Source: an uncultured Eubacteriales bacterium
Lineage (GTDB): Bacteria > Bacillota > Clostridia > Christensenellales > Borkfalkiaceae
Assembly: GCA_905209085.1 (NCBI GenBank)
Contig: CAJLRM010000007.1
Location: 1-64,000, forward strand
Direction: 5' to 3'
DNA length: 64,000 bases
In this document: positions 16,911 to 26,680 of the stretch, one piece after another
How the letters are laid out: each line of letters starts with the position of its first letter
How positions within the stretch are numbered: the first letter of the stretch is position 1
Position numbers and translations under genes: made by a program
The notes under the pieces: generated by a model
The model's database searches: none
Seen by the model: the letters and a program-made list of their open reading frames with translations, nothing else
What the model was told of the DNA's origin: nothing

Positions 16911-19583
16911 ATGAAACAGAAAATTTTGAAGTGGGCAAGTTTCAGCTTGGCGTGCCTGATGTCTGCAACTTTCTTCGCTTCCTGCGGGGACAACAATCCG
17001 TCGAGCGATTCCAGTTCCGAACAAAGCAGCACCCCGATTTCAAAAAAATATTCCAATGAGGACGATGCCCTTGTTTTCAGTTCGGGAGAATTCGATAAAG
17101 TATTCAATCCCTTCTTCTCTACGTCCGCATACGACAGCACGATTGCCGGACAGACGCAAATCTCCATGCTCAGTTCCGATCCCGAGGGAAAAACCCCTCT
17201 TTATGGAAAGGATCAGCCCGTAGTGACGCTGGATTACAGCGAAACGATGTATGACAGATATGGAAAAGTAACTCAGTCGGGCGACCAAAGGGGTACCACC
17301 GTCTATCAGATGGTCCTTAAAAACGGTATTCTTTTTTCCGACGGAGAGCCTTTGACGGCACACGACGTTCTCTTCAATATGTATATGTATCTCGACCCCG
17401 TCTATTCGGGATCTTCCACGATGTATTCCACGGATATTCAAGGGCTGAGAGCTTATCAGTCGCAGGATCCCAATGCCGAGGATAAAGATGAAGATACTTT
17501 GACCGATTCTTTTAACACTCTGGCAAAACAGCGTATTTCTATAATTTGTACGTACGTCACCAATCAACAGAAGTGGTCTTCGGTCGCTTCGACCGTCGGA
17601 ACCTATAATTCTTTGCGCAGTGACTGGAAAATTACGGAACAATACGACGAAAACGCGTTAAAGAAAGATATAGAAGCGATCAAAAAGGAGTGGAAAGAAG
17701 AACTTACTTCCGATTGGAGCACTTACGCTTCCGATCTCGAATCCTATCAGAAAGAATATCCCTTCACCGAAGGCTGGCAGGTATATTTCTATAACGAAGG
17801 GCTGATTTCGAGAAAGTCCAAGACCGTGGGCGGCGTTACGACATATGAAAAAGACAGTGACGGAAAATACGTCATCGAATGGAAAGGGATCGATAAAAAC
17901 GCCAATTATGAAAAAGATGCTGCCATAGAAATGGTCTATAACTCCAAGATGACCAGTGATGAGTTCATCGCTGAGATTCTTGTCGGCGGCTGGGCGACAG
18001 GCTCCACGATGAAAGCCGCTTTTGCCGGCGAGGACAGAAGCACATATTTTAAGCAGTTAAAAGAGGAAAATAATGGGAAAAATCTTGTAAAAAGTATTTC
18101 CGGCATCAAGATTTTAAACGGTTCGCAATTCAAACCTAACGGCGCGAAAAAATATGAAGAGGATTACGGCGATTACGAGATGCTGCAAGTTACCATCAAC
18201 GGCGTCGATCCGAAAGCCAAATGGAATTTTGCTTTTTCCGTAGCTCCCATGCATTATTATTCTACTCCCGAGCTTACAAAGGCCGCGATGGAGGACACTG
18301 AGTACGACTCCAATTTCGGCGTCCAGATTTCCGATATTGACTTTATGAATCAAGTAAAGCGCAGGAATCTCGTTCCTATGGGCGCGGGGATGTATCGGGC
18401 GTCTACCATGTACGATTATACGTATGAATGGAGCACGGACGCGGGGAAAGAACAGGCAAGTTTCGAAAAATTATCTCAGGAGTTTTTAAAGGATAACGTC
18501 GCGTACTTTGTCAGAAATGAAAATTTCTATACGACGGGCGGCAATACGAAAGAAGTCTATAACGCAAAGATCAAACACATCCGATACAAGGTGGTCAACT
18601 CGGCCAATACGATGACGGCGCTTCAAGGCGAGAGCATTCACTTTGCGGATCCCTCCGCAAGTACGGAAAACGTCAATACCATCGACGACGCGAAAAATTC
18701 CTATCTTTCCCGAATCATGGTGAAGACGGCGGGGTACGGATATATCGGAATCAACGCGGAATATATACAAAATATCTACGTCCGCCGCGCGATTATGTCC
18801 GTAATGAATATCGACCTTGTCAAAAACTATTATCCTTCTTCCCTTTCCGAGGCCATTTATCGTCCCTTCTCCAAAGTTTCCTGGGTATATGAAGCGGACA
18901 AAGAAGACGGACTCGAAGCATGGGAGCCTAAATCTTATTACGGTTACGACGAATCGTTTGAAACGGGCAAGAAATTACTTCAAGAGGGCGGGTGCACCTT
19001 CAAGAACGGAAAATGGTACGATAAAGACGATAAGGCTTTGAAATATACGTTTACGATTGCCGGCGATACCACCGATCACCCCGCTTACGCGACTCTTTTG
19101 AAAGCGCGCGAGATTCTCAATAAGAACGGCTGGGAGGTCGAGGTGATTCCCGACGCCCGAGCTCTTTACAAGCTCGCCAGCGGCAGTCTTGCCGTGTGGG
19201 CGGCCGCGTGGTCTGCGTCCCTTGATCCCGATATGTATCAGGTATATCATAAGGACAGTAAAGCGACTTCCGTCAATAACTGGGGCTATGATTGGATCAA
19301 AGACAATAAGACGGACAAAGCGAGAACGGAATGGAACATCATCGAAGAGCTCAGCACTCTCATTGAGGAAGGGCGTGAAACGATCGTACAGTCTGAACGC
19401 GCCAGAACTTATCGGGCAGCTTCCGATTTGGTGATGGATTTGGCGGTAGAGCTTCCTCTTTATCAAAGAAGCGATATGTATGTTTACAACAATACGATTC
19501 TCGACGGATCTACTTTCTACGCTCCCGCTACGCCTTATGCAAGCCCGCTCAACGAGATGTGGAAAATCAGTTTCAAACAATAA
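16911..19583 (+). CDS. oppA: Peptide ABC transporter substrate-binding lipoprotein (SBP_bac_5 / OppA type), oversized
   Basis: An 890-residue extracellular solute-binding lipoprotein that captures peptides for the Opp importer encoded next to it. The signal peptide ends in FASC (C26), followed by a Ser-rich spacer. The family core is visible: the early FNPFFSTSAYD segment, the LKNGILFSDGEPLTAHDV region near residue 140, and the GYGYIGINAEY... VRRAIMSVMNIDLV segment near residue 610, where the family's helix normally reads vRqAi. It is about 300 residues longer than usual OppA/DppA. The extra length lies mainly between about residues 175 and 400, a Lys/Glu-rich charged stretch. AAAGGAG before ATG 16911 fixes the start. 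Peptide versus other ligands (sugars, nickel) cannot be told from sequence alone. Confidence 0.9.
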   Translation: MKQKILKWASFSLACLMSATFFASCGDNNPSSDSSSEQSSTPISKKYSNEDDALVFSSGEFDKVFNPFFSTSAYDSTIAGQTQISMLSSDPEGKTPLYGKDQPVVTLDYSETMYDRYGKVTQSGDQRGTTVYQMVLKNGILFSDGEPLTAHDVLFNMYMYLDPVYSGSSTMYSTDIQGLRAYQSQDPNAEDKDEDTLTDSFNTLAKQRISIICTYVTNQQKWSSVASTVGTYNSLRSDWKITEQYDENALKKDIEAIKKEWKEELTSDWSTYASDLESYQKEYPFTEGWQVYFYNEGLISRKSKTVGGVTTYEKDSDGKYVIEWKGIDKNANYEKDAAIEMVYNSKMTSDEFIAEILVGGWATGSTMKAAFAGEDRSTYFKQLKEENNGKNLVKSISGIKILNGSQFKPNGAKKYEEDYGDYEMLQVTINGVDPKAKWNFAFSVAPMHYYSTPELTKAAMEDTEYDSNFGVQISDIDFMNQVKRRNLVPMGAGMYRASTMYDYTYEWSTDAGKEQASFEKLSQEFLKDNVAYFVRNENFYTTGGNTKEVYNAKIKHIRYKVVNSANTMTALQGESIHFADPSASTENVNTIDDAKNSYLSRIMVKTAGYGYIGINAEYIQNIYVRRAIMSVMNIDLVKNYYPSSLSEAIYRPFSKVSWVYEADKEDGLEAWEPKSYYGYDESFETGKKLLQEGGCTFKNGKWYDKDDKALKYTFTIAGDTTDHPAYATLLKAREILNKNGWEVEVIPDARALYKLASGSLAVWAAAWSASLDPDMYQVYHKDSKATSVNNWGYDWIKDNKTDKARTEWNIIEELSTLIEEGRETIVQSERARTYRAASDLVMDLAVELPLYQRSDMYVYNNTILDGSTFYAPATPYASPLNEMWKISFKQ

Positions 19584-19653
19584 TCTCTCCTTACACCAAT
19601 GACAGAAAGTTGCCGTTGGCATAGTTCTGCCTCTATAAAATTTACTTTGGCCC

Positions 19654-19677
19654 CAAGGGGAGATCTCTCTCCCCTTG
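19654..19677 (+). repeat. Intercistronic stem-loop between oppA and oppB
   Basis: A perfect 10-bp inverted repeat (CAAGGGGAGA / TCTCCCCTTG) with a 4-base loop lies 71 bases after the oppA stop and 19 bases before the oppB start. No T run follows, so it is not a good terminator. Such hairpins often protect the 3' end of the abundant binding-protein mRNA and lower permease expression. Confidence 0.6.
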
Positions 19678-19695
19678 TCGGTCCCCCGGTGGCTC

Positions 19696-20682
19696 ATGTT
19701 AAAATACATAGTAAAAAGATTATTACTGTCCATATTGATTCTCTTCGGCGTATCGGTGATCATTTATACGCTTCTGCGTTTGATGCCCGGCGATTACGTG
19801 ACGCGAAAGCTTACTTCAAATCCGAACGCCAATATCACCGAAGAGCGTATCAATGCCATGAAGGAAGTTTACGGACTCAACGATTCGACGATCGTCGGAT
19901 ATTTTAAATGGCTGGGTAAAGCGATACGAGGCGATTTCGGTATGTCGTTCAAATACGAACGAAAAGTCACGGCGGTCATTAAAGATTATATGTGGACTTC
20001 GTTCGCCCTGACTCTTTTAAGTTTGGTCATCTATTATCCGCTTGCCATTTTTCTCGGCATTCGCGCCGCTGTCAAACAGTACGGACCTTTCGACTACGCG
20101 ACGACCGTGCTTACCATGCTGGGAATATCCTTGCCGTCCTTCTTTTTCTCGGCGATTCTCATTAAAGTGTTCGCTTTTGACTTGGGATGGTTTGATACGA
20201 GTCTTGGACTTGTAAGCAGCAACTTGCCTCCTACGGTTACAGACTGGGAATTATTCTGGAATAAAGCGTGGCATTTGGTTCTGCCTATCGTTACGGTGGT
20301 CGTCCTCAGTTTGGGCGGCTTGATGAGATATACGCGGACGAATATGCTGGAAGTCCTCAACGCCGACTATATCCGCACCGCGCGCGCCAAAGGTCTTTCC
20401 GAAAACGCGGTCATCTATAAACACGCGTTTAAAAATACCATGATTCCTTTGGTGACGATGCTGGCGGGGCTATTGCCGGGACTCTTCGGCGGCTCCATGA
20501 TTATCGAGCAGGTGTTCGGAATTCCCGGTATCGGAAGCATTGCCTATACTGCAATTGATTTCGGTGATATTCCTTTTGTCATGGGATACAATATGTTTAT
20601 AGCGGTACTCACCGTATTCGGTATTTTATTGGCAGATATCATGTATATGATCGTTGACCCGCGCGTCAAGATTTCCAAGTAG
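19696..20682 (+). CDS. oppB: Peptide ABC transporter permease, OppB/DppB type
   Basis: A 328-residue inner-membrane permease of the BPD_transp_1 family, with the N-terminal OppB module MLKYIVKRLLLS...LRLMPGD and six predicted helices. The cytoplasmic EAA loop is seen as YIRTARAKGLSENAVIYKHAF, which contacts the ATPases. ATG 19696 is preferred over TTG 19675 because the family starts directly with MLKYI-KRLL. The upstream ribosome site is weak (GGTGG), consistent with lower expression than oppA. The oppC start follows 8 bases after the stop. Confidence 0.93.
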   Translation: MLKYIVKRLLLSILILFGVSVIIYTLLRLMPGDYVTRKLTSNPNANITEERINAMKEVYGLNDSTIVGYFKWLGKAIRGDFGMSFKYERKVTAVIKDYMWTSFALTLLSLVIYYPLAIFLGIRAAVKQYGPFDYATTVLTMLGISLPSFFFSAILIKVFAFDLGWFDTSLGLVSSNLPPTVTDWELFWNKAWHLVLPIVTVVVLSLGGLMRYTRTNMLEVLNADYIRTARAKGLSENAVIYKHAFKNTMIPLVTMLAGLLPGLFGGSMIIEQVFGIPGIGSIAYTAIDFGDIPFVMGYNMFIAVLTVFGILLADIMYMIVDPRVKISK

Positions 20683-20690
20683 GAGGGCAT

Positions 20691-21842
20691 ATGAAAAAAG
20701 AATTTGACGAACAGGAAGAAAAGATGCCCGAAGAAACTCCCGAAGAAATTTTGACGGACGGCGAGGAGAATGTTCCTACCCCTCCCGAAGAAGGGGAGCC
20801 TGAATTTCTTTCGGACAGCGTAAAGGCTCTCAGCCCCGGACGATTGGTATTAAAGCGTTTCTTCCGCTCCAAATTGTCCATCGTAGGACTGGTTATGATT
20901 GCTGCCCTGTTCCTTTTTTCCTGGCTGGGACCGCTGTTTTCTCCCTGGGGAGAAACAGAGATCGATTACGAAACGGACAGGTACAACATTACCGCCACGG
21001 CTATAAACTATGAAGTAGACGCGGTTGATGAAAACGGCAATTTTATATATGACGAACAGGGCAATGTCAAAAAGGTCACTTATACCGTTTACGTCATAGA
21101 AAAAAGTCTGAAACTCGTGGACGATCACGCGCTTCCGACGGCGGAACATTGGATGGGTACGGATGCTTACGGCATGGACGTATTGACGCGTATCATGTAC
21201 GGAGGGCGTATCTCGCTCTCTATTAGCTTCCTGGTCGTGTTTTTGGAAGTAATCATAGGAGTCCTTCTGGGCGGATTGGCGGGTTACTTCGGCGGCTGGG
21301 TGGATATGATTATCATGCGTATTGTGGATATTTTCAACTGCCTGCCCGATTTGCCGCTGCTTTTAATCGTCGGCGCGGTCCTCGATGCCTTGGAGGTGCC
21401 GGCGACGAATCGAATCTATTTCATGATGACGTTTTTGACCTTCTTCGGTTGGACGGGCACGGCGCGTATCGTGCGAGGGCAGATTTTATCCTTGCGCGAA
21501 CAGGAGTTCATGGTTTCCGCGACGGCGAGAGGACTATCTACCCGCCGCAAAATTTTCCGTCATTTAATCCCGAATATCATGCCGCAGCTGATTGTCACGA
21601 TGACGCTCGGACTCGGCAGCGTCATTCTGACAGAGTCGACGCTCTCTTATCTGAATCTCGGCGTTCCCAAGCCTTACGCGGCGTGGGGGAGTATGATCAG
21701 TGAAATCAAAGACCCCGTAATTTTGCAACGCTATTTCAACTTGTGGGGACCTCCGGGCTTATGTATCGTATTGGCGGTTCTCGGCTTTAACTTCGTCGGC
21801 GACGGTCTGCGCGACGCCTTCGATCCCAAGTCGAGGAGGTAA
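20691..21842 (+). CDS. oppC: Peptide ABC transporter permease, OppC/DppC type
   Basis: A 383-residue permease pairing with OppB. An acidic Glu/Pro-rich cytoplasmic N-terminus of about 45 residues precedes the OppC_N segment (RFFRSKLSIVGLVMI). An extracytoplasmic insert of about 60 residues (about 85-145) follows, then the HWMGTDAYGMDVLTRIMYGGRISL hallmark and the transport domain. The EAA loop FMVSATARGLSTRRKIFRHLIPN is clear. GGAGG at 20682-20686 precedes the ATG. Both the N-terminal tail and the loop after the first helix are longer than in typical OppC. Confidence 0.93.
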   Translation: MKKEFDEQEEKMPEETPEEILTDGEENVPTPPEEGEPEFLSDSVKALSPGRLVLKRFFRSKLSIVGLVMIAALFLFSWLGPLFSPWGETEIDYETDRYNITATAINYEVDAVDENGNFIYDEQGNVKKVTYTVYVIEKSLKLVDDHALPTAEHWMGTDAYGMDVLTRIMYGGRISLSISFLVVFLEVIIGVLLGGLAGYFGGWVDMIIMRIVDIFNCLPDLPLLLIVGAVLDALEVPATNRIYFMMTFLTFFGWTGTARIVRGQILSLREQEFMVSATARGLSTRRKIFRHLIPNIMPQLIVTMTLGLGSVILTESTLSYLNLGVPKPYAAWGSMISEIKDPVILQRYFNLWGPPGLCIVLAVLGFNFVGDGLRDAFDPKSRR

Positions 21843-21845
21843 AAG

Positions 21846-23027
21846 ATGCTGCTGAGAAAAAAAGAAAAGGCTCAGGAAGGAGCCAAGAAAAACGTTCATT
21901 ACCTGACGGGGAAAGAAACGCGGGCGATCGCAAAGAGCAACGCCCGCACCATTCGGGCCTTGGAAAAGAAAAAGAAGCGTTCTCATGTAGACGAAAGCGA
22001 ATACCTCACGACCATGCGCGATGAAAACAACATCGTCGAATTCGACAATCTGCATACGTATTTCTTCACCGACGCAGGCGTCGTAAAGGCCGTGGACGGC
22101 GTTTCGTTCGACATCCCCAAAGGGGCTACGGTGGGCGTGGTCGGCGAATCGGGCTGCGGAAAATCCGTCACGAGCCTGTCGATCATGCAGCTCGTTCAGG
22201 GACCTCAGGGACAGATCGTGGAGGGCGCCATCCGTTTCAATGCGGGGGACGCCGCTTACGACATTGCCAAGATGCCTATAAACGCCATGCGCAAAATCCG
22301 CGGCGAGAAGATCGCCATGATCTTCCAAGAACCCATGACGAGTTTGAATCCCGTCTTCAAAATCGGGTATCAAATGGATGAGATGGTTCTTCTGCACGTG
22401 CCCGATTGCACGAAAGAGCAGGCTAAGACGCGCAGTTTGGAGATGCTGCAACTCGTCGGCATCGCCGCTCCCGAGCGCGTTTATGGCTGTTATCCGCACG
22501 AGCTTTCGGGCGGTATGCGCCAGCGCGTTATGATCGCCATCGCGCTGTCCTGTAATCCTCGTCTGATCATCGCGGACGAGCCGACGACGGCGCTCGACGT
22601 CACCATTCAGGCGCAGATTCTCGACCTGCTTCGGGAGATTAAGAAAAAGATCGACGGATCGGTGATGCTGATTACCCACGACTTGGGCGTCATCGCGGAA
22701 ATGGCGGACTACGTCGTCGTCATGTACGCGGGGCGCGTGATCGAGCGCGGTACCACGGAAGAGATCTTCGACAATCCTCTGCATCCCTATACGATCGGTC
22801 TGCAAAAGAGCAAACCCGTCGTAAAGCGTAAAGTGGAGAGACTTTACAACATTCCCGGTCAGGTGCCCAATCCCATCGATATGCCTAACTTCTGTTATTT
22901 CAAAGACAGATGCGACCGCTGCATCAATAAATGTTCGGGAGAATATCCCCATTTTGTGCAGGTTTCTCCTACGCATAGCGTCGCCTGCTATTTATACGAG
23001 GACGGTAAGGAGGAAAAGCATGACTGA
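21846..23027 (+). CDS. oppD: Peptide ABC transporter ATPase, OppD/DppD type
   Basis: A 393-residue ATP-binding subunit. After a basic N-terminal extension of about 55 residues it has Walker A GESGCGKS, the Q-loop [11 protein letters not shown], the signature LSGGMRQR, Walker [13 protein letters not shown] and the H-loop TTHD-like ITHD. The C-terminal oligopeptide/dipeptide transporter domain contains the Cys cluster [14 protein letters not shown], which in this family can hold an iron-sulphur cluster. The start follows AGGAGG 3 bases after the oppC stop. Its end overlaps the oppF start by 8 bases, indicating coupled translation. Confidence 0.95.
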   Translation: MLLRKKEKAQEGAKKNVHYLTGKETRAIAKSNARTIRALEKKKKRSHVDESEYLTTMRDENNIVEFDNLHTYFFTDAGVVKAVDGVSFDIPKGATVGVVGESGCGKSVTSLSIMQLVQGPQGQIVEGAIRFNAGDAAYDIAKMPINAMRKIRGEKIAMIFQEPMTSLNPVFKIGYQMDEMVLLHVPDCTKEQAKTRSLEMLQLVGIAAPERVYGCYPHELSGGMRQRVMIAIALSCNPRLIIADEPTTALDVTIQAQILDLLREIKKKIDGSVMLITHDLGVIAEMADYVVVMYAGRVIERGTTEEIFDNPLHPYTIGLQKSKPVVKRKVERLYNIPGQVPNPIDMPNFCYFKDRCDRCINKCSGEYPHFVQVSPTHSVACYLYEDGKEEKHD

Positions 23028-24096
23028 GAATGAAGTAAAACGGGAAGAAACATTGGAGGAAACGAAAAAAGATTTCTCCATGACGTCGGGAACGGTAGCT
23101 TCGGCGGCAGAAACTCCTCCCGATCCGAATGCGCTTCTCGAAATCAGACATCTTAAAAAGTATTTCCCCGTAGCAACAAACTTTTTCGGGCGTCCGACGA
23201 AATTTTTAAAAGCGGTGGACGACGTAAGTTTCAAAATTAAAAAAGGGACGACGTTGGGGATCGTGGGCGAATCGGGCTGCGGCAAGACGACTTTGGGCAG
23301 AACGATTCTCCGCTTGCAGCCTGCTACGAGCGGTCAGATTTATTTCGAAGAAAAGGATATCAACAAACTCAATACGTCGGAAATGAACAAACTGCGGCCG
23401 AGTATGCAGATTATCTTTCAGGACCCCTATTCGAGTTTATCTCCCCGTATGCCCGTGGGAGAAATCATCGGCGAGGCGGTTGCCGAACATCAGCTGGTTC
23501 CTAAAAACGAACTGAAAGAGTATGTCCTCGGCGTCATGAAAAAATGTGGACTTCCCTATCACTATTACGAACGTTATCCGCATGAATTTTCGGGCGGTCA
23601 GCGCCAGCGTATCTGTATCGCTACGGCGCTTGCTTTGAAACCAAAATTCGTCGTCTGCGACGAGCCTGTTTCCGCGCTCGACGTTTCCATTCAGGCGCAG
23701 ATTATCAACCTCCTGAAAGATATGCAGGAGGATATGGGACTGACGTATATCTTCATTTCGCACGATTTGTCCGTTGTCGAGCATATTTCCGAGTTTGTCG
23801 GGGTCATGTATTTGGGAAGCTTGGTGGAATATGCTTCCACCTCGGAAATTTTCGAGCATCCCATGCACCCTTACACGGAAGCGTTGTTTTCTGCCGTGCC
23901 GGTGCCCGATCCCAAGATAAAAATGAAGCGCATTATTCTCAGCGGCGATATTCCCAGCCCCATCAACGCGCCGTCGGGATGTAAATTTCATACCCGTTGC
24001 AGTCATTGCATGGACATCTGCAAGGAAGTGGCGCCTGTCTTCAAAGATTACGGAAACGGCCACATGGTGGCTTGCCATCTCTATTCGCAGGACTAA
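23020..24096 (+). CDS. oppF: Peptide ABC transporter ATPase, OppF/DppF type
   Basis: A 358-residue ATP-binding subunit partnering OppD. Walker A GESGCGKT, Q-loop IIFQDPYSSLSP, signature FSGGQRQR, Walker B VVCDEPVSALD and H-loop FISHD are all intact. The C-terminal domain carries the CKFHTRCSHCMDIC cluster. ATG 23020 is chosen over upstream in-frame codons because AAGGAGG lies just before it and it overlaps the oppD stop in the usual coupled manner. A charged N-terminal extension of about 40 residues precedes the ATPase core. Confidence 0.95.
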   Translation: MTENEVKREETLEETKKDFSMTSGTVASAAETPPDPNALLEIRHLKKYFPVATNFFGRPTKFLKAVDDVSFKIKKGTTLGIVGESGCGKTTLGRTILRLQPATSGQIYFEEKDINKLNTSEMNKLRPSMQIIFQDPYSSLSPRMPVGEIIGEAVAEHQLVPKNELKEYVLGVMKKCGLPYHYYERYPHEFSGGQRQRICIATALALKPKFVVCDEPVSALDVSIQAQIINLLKDMQEDMGLTYIFISHDLSVVEHISEFVGVMYLGSLVEYASTSEIFEHPMHPYTEALFSAVPVPDPKIKMKRIILSGDIPSPINAPSGCKFHTRCSHCMDICKEVAPVFKDYGNGHMVACHLYSQD

Positions 24097-24138
24097 AAAA
24101 ACAAGAGGGCGGGCGATTGCCTTTCGAGGAGAACTCGC

Positions 24139-24390
24139 ATGAAAAAGAAGAAAGAAAAATTCGTAGACGACGGCAGAACGATTGCCGATATGGATTACGA
24201 ACATATTACGGGCTATAAGTCGAAATCGGAACGCAAAAAGCACAACGAAATTCGTTCCCTCAACCTCAGCAAACAGGAGCGGAGGGCTATCTATAAAGCG
24301 GCTTTCACTCAATATATGCCTATGTTTGTTTGCTTTCTTCTCGCTTTCGGATTGGTGATAGCGTTTCTGTATTTTGTGTGGTTAAGCTGA
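24139..24390 (+). CDS. Small basic single-pass membrane protein
   Basis: An 83-residue protein of unknown function: a strongly charged Lys/Arg-rich cytoplasmic part (1-58) followed by one hydrophobic helix (about 60-81) ending the protein. GAGGAG lies 9 bases before the ATG. It is the last gene of the opp operon, 42 bases after oppF, and is followed by a good terminator, so it is very likely expressed with the importer. It might be a small regulatory or stabilising subunit; nothing in the sequence proves this. Confidence 0.7.
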   Translation: MKKKKEKFVDDGRTIADMDYEHITGYKSKSERKKHNEIRSLNLSKQERRAIYKAAFTQYMPMFVCFLLAFGLVIAFLYFVWLS

Positions 24391-24393
24391 AAA

Positions 24394-24430
24394 GAAGCCG
24401 TTTCGGAAACTCCGATACGGCTTTTTCTTT
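24394..24430 (+). terminator. Rho-independent terminator of the opp operon
   Basis: The stem GAAGCCGT...CGGA / TCCG...ACGGCTT with a 3-base loop is followed by TTTTTCTTTTT. It starts directly after the stop of the small membrane protein gene. Confidence 0.85.
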
Positions 24431-24477
24431 TTAGGCGGAGCCGACTTTTTGAGTTTATAAAAAGGAAATAAAAATTT

Positions 24478-26418
24478 ATGCAGGACGAGAAATATTTAAA
24501 ATTATTGTCTTCCCAATACCCCAGCAGCGCGAAGGCGGCGTTGGAGATCATCAAGCTTTCGAGTATTCTCAATCTGCCTAAGGGCACGGAACATTTCGTT
24601 TCCGATATCCATGGCGAAGCCGCTTCCTTTCTGCACGTTTTAAAAAACGGCTCGGGTTCTATCCGCAAAAAGATAGACGACGAGTTCGGAGAAACGCTGA
24701 GCGAAAACGAAAAGCGGGAATTGGCGACGCTCATTTATTATCCGGAAGAAAAATTGGAGATCGAAGAGAGCGGGAAAAGCAATTTCGACGAATGGTGTCG
24801 GACGGAATTGCTGCGTTTGATTCGAGTCACACGCCGCGTCGCTTCCAAGTATTCGCGCAACACGCTCAAAGACGCTCTCCCCGACGAATTCGGCTATATC
24901 ATCGAGGAACTTCTCACGGAGAAAGCGGAAGTCGCCGACAAAGAAGCGTATTACAACGAGATCATTCAAGCGATCATCGCTACCGGACGCGCAAAAGCTA
25001 TCATCGCCGCCTTTTGCAGGCTTTCCCAAAGGTTTGCCGTAGATAGGCTGCACGTTATCGGGGATATTTACGACAGAGGAGCGGGCGCGGTAACGGTCAT
25101 GGACGCGCTCGAAAACTATCACTCTGTCGATATTGAGTGGGGCAATCACGATATCTCTTGGATGGGGGCTGCCAACGGTTCGGAACTCTGTATAGCCAAC
25201 GCAATTCGGATTTGCGCGCGCTATGGAAATCTGTCCACGCTGGAAGACGGCTACGGGATCAATCTCGTGCCCTTGGTGCGATTTGCTGACGAAACGTATC
25301 GGAACGACGACTGCGCGCGATTTTTTCCCGAATTCACCGAAGAAGAGGCGGGAGAAGCGGAGCTTACCGCAAAAATACATAAAGCAATTGCCGTCATTCA
25401 GTTAAAGCTGGAAGGGCAGCTTGCGCACCGGCGTCCCAAGTTCCATATGGAAAAACGGATTTTTTTGGACAAAATCGATTATGAAGCGGGAAAAGTGGAG
25501 ATAGACGGAAAAGTTTATGTCCTTGCGGACAAAAATTTTCCTACCGTCAATCCCGATTCTCCCTATGAATTGACTGCGGAGGAAAAGCGGGTCTGCAAAA
25601 AGCTCAAAGAGGCGTTTCGCGGGAGTGAAAAATTGCAGCGTCACGTGGATTTTCTCTATACGCACGGCAGTATGTACCGAATCTATAACGGAAATCTGCT
25701 CTATCACGGCTGTGTTCCCTTGGAGGAAAACGGAGAATTTCGAAGCGCGGAGCTTGCGGGAAAAAAATGTTCGGGAAAAGCCTTATACGATTTGCTGGAA
25801 GAACAAATACGAGGGGGCAGGTATGCGTCGAACGCCGAAAAACGGGCTTATGGAATAGATGTGATGTGGTTTGTCTGGTCCAATGAAAACTCTCCTTTAT
25901 ACGGCAAGGACAAAATGACCACCTTCGAGCGGTATTTTATCGAAGACAGGGAAAGTTATGCCGAAGAAAAGAACGCTTACTATCGGTTATATGACGACGA
26001 AAAGACCGTGAGGAATATTTTTCGCGAATTCGGTATCGACGAAGAGAACGGACATATCATCAACGGTCATGTTCCCGTAAAGGTAAAGAGAGGGGAATCG
26101 CCCGTACATTGCGGAGGCAAGGTAATCGTCATCGACGGCGGATTTTCTTTGGCGTATCAAAAAGTAACGGGAATCGCAGGATATACGCTCGTTTCCGATT
26201 CGCGCGTGATAAAACTGATCGCGCATGAGCCGTTCGTATCGACGGAGGAAGCCGTGCGCAGCGAGCGGGATATGCATTCCACCGCCGAAATTATCCGTCG
26301 CGCCGAGCGTCGCCTCTGCGTGGGGGATACCGACCGCGGCAGGGAAATGCGGGAGAAAATCGTCGATTTAAAGATCCTTTTAGAAGCCTATAATAGTGGA
26401 AAGATTAAAGAGCGATGA
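24478..26418 (+). CDS. fbp: Fructose-1,6-bisphosphatase, class III (Firmicutes type)
   Basis: A 646-residue gluconeogenic enzyme that hydrolyses fructose-1,6-bisphosphate to fructose-6-phosphate. It belongs to the metallophosphoesterase-fold FBPase_2 family, unrelated to classes I and II. The metal-site motifs are clear: VSDIHGE near residue 43, IGDIYDRG near 197, WGNHD near 222, the YTHG segment near 398 and INGHVPVK near 526. Length matches the family. The start ATG has only a weak AAGGAAA ribosome site. The gene is flanked by the opp terminator and a bidirectional terminator, so it is monocistronic. Class III enzymes in Bacillus are activated by phosphoenolpyruvate; whether that holds here is unknown. 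Confidence 0.96.
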   Translation: MQDEKYLKLLSSQYPSSAKAALEIIKLSSILNLPKGTEHFVSDIHGEAASFLHVLKNGSGSIRKKIDDEFGETLSENEKRELATLIYYPEEKLEIEESGKSNFDEWCRTELLRLIRVTRRVASKYSRNTLKDALPDEFGYIIEELLTEKAEVADKEAYYNEIIQAIIATGRAKAIIAAFCRLSQRFAVDRLHVIGDIYDRGAGAVTVMDALENYHSVDIEWGNHDISWMGAANGSELCIANAIRICARYGNLSTLEDGYGINLVPLVRFADETYRNDDCARFFPEFTEEEAGEAELTAKIHKAIAVIQLKLEGQLAHRRPKFHMEKRIFLDKIDYEAGKVEIDGKVYVLADKNFPTVNPDSPYELTAEEKRVCKKLKEAFRGSEKLQRHVDFLYTHGSMYRIYNGNLLYHGCVPLEENGEFRSAELAGKKCSGKALYDLLEEQIRGGRYASNAEKRAYGIDVMWFVWSNENSPLYGKDKMTTFERYFIEDRESYAEEKNAYYRLYDDEKTVRNIFREFGIDEENGHIINGHVPVKVKRGESPVHCGGKVIVIDGGFSLAYQKVTGIAGYTLVSDSRVIKLIAHEPFVSTEEAVRSERDMHSTAEIIRRAERRLCVGDTDRGREMREKIVDLKILLEAYNSGKIKER

Positions 26419-26623
26419 GAAAAAATAGAAGGCAAGGGGTTATATAGGTTTCCTACGGAAACGGCGGCAGGAATAGGGGCCTTGTCAAAATCAAACCGAA
26501 GAGTACGCTTCTTCCCGGCCTTTGTCTAAATTTCAAAATATTAGGGAAGAATTAAGGCGAAAAGACTGTCTTTCAGAGCCATTGAGAAATGTAGGAATCG
26601 GATCTTTATAAAAAGAAATAAGT

Positions 26624-26655
26624 AAAAAAGGGAAAACAGATGTTTTCCCTTTTTT
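26624..26655. terminator. Bidirectional terminator between convergent genes
   Basis: A perfect 15-bp inverted repeat (AAAAAAGGGAAAACA / TGTTTTCCCTTTTTT) with a 2-base loop gives a U run on both strands. It serves fbp on the plus strand and the 1684-residue lipoprotein gene on the minus strand. Confidence 0.9.
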
Positions 26656-26680
26656 ATATTGAAACCTCTATTGTATCGGA

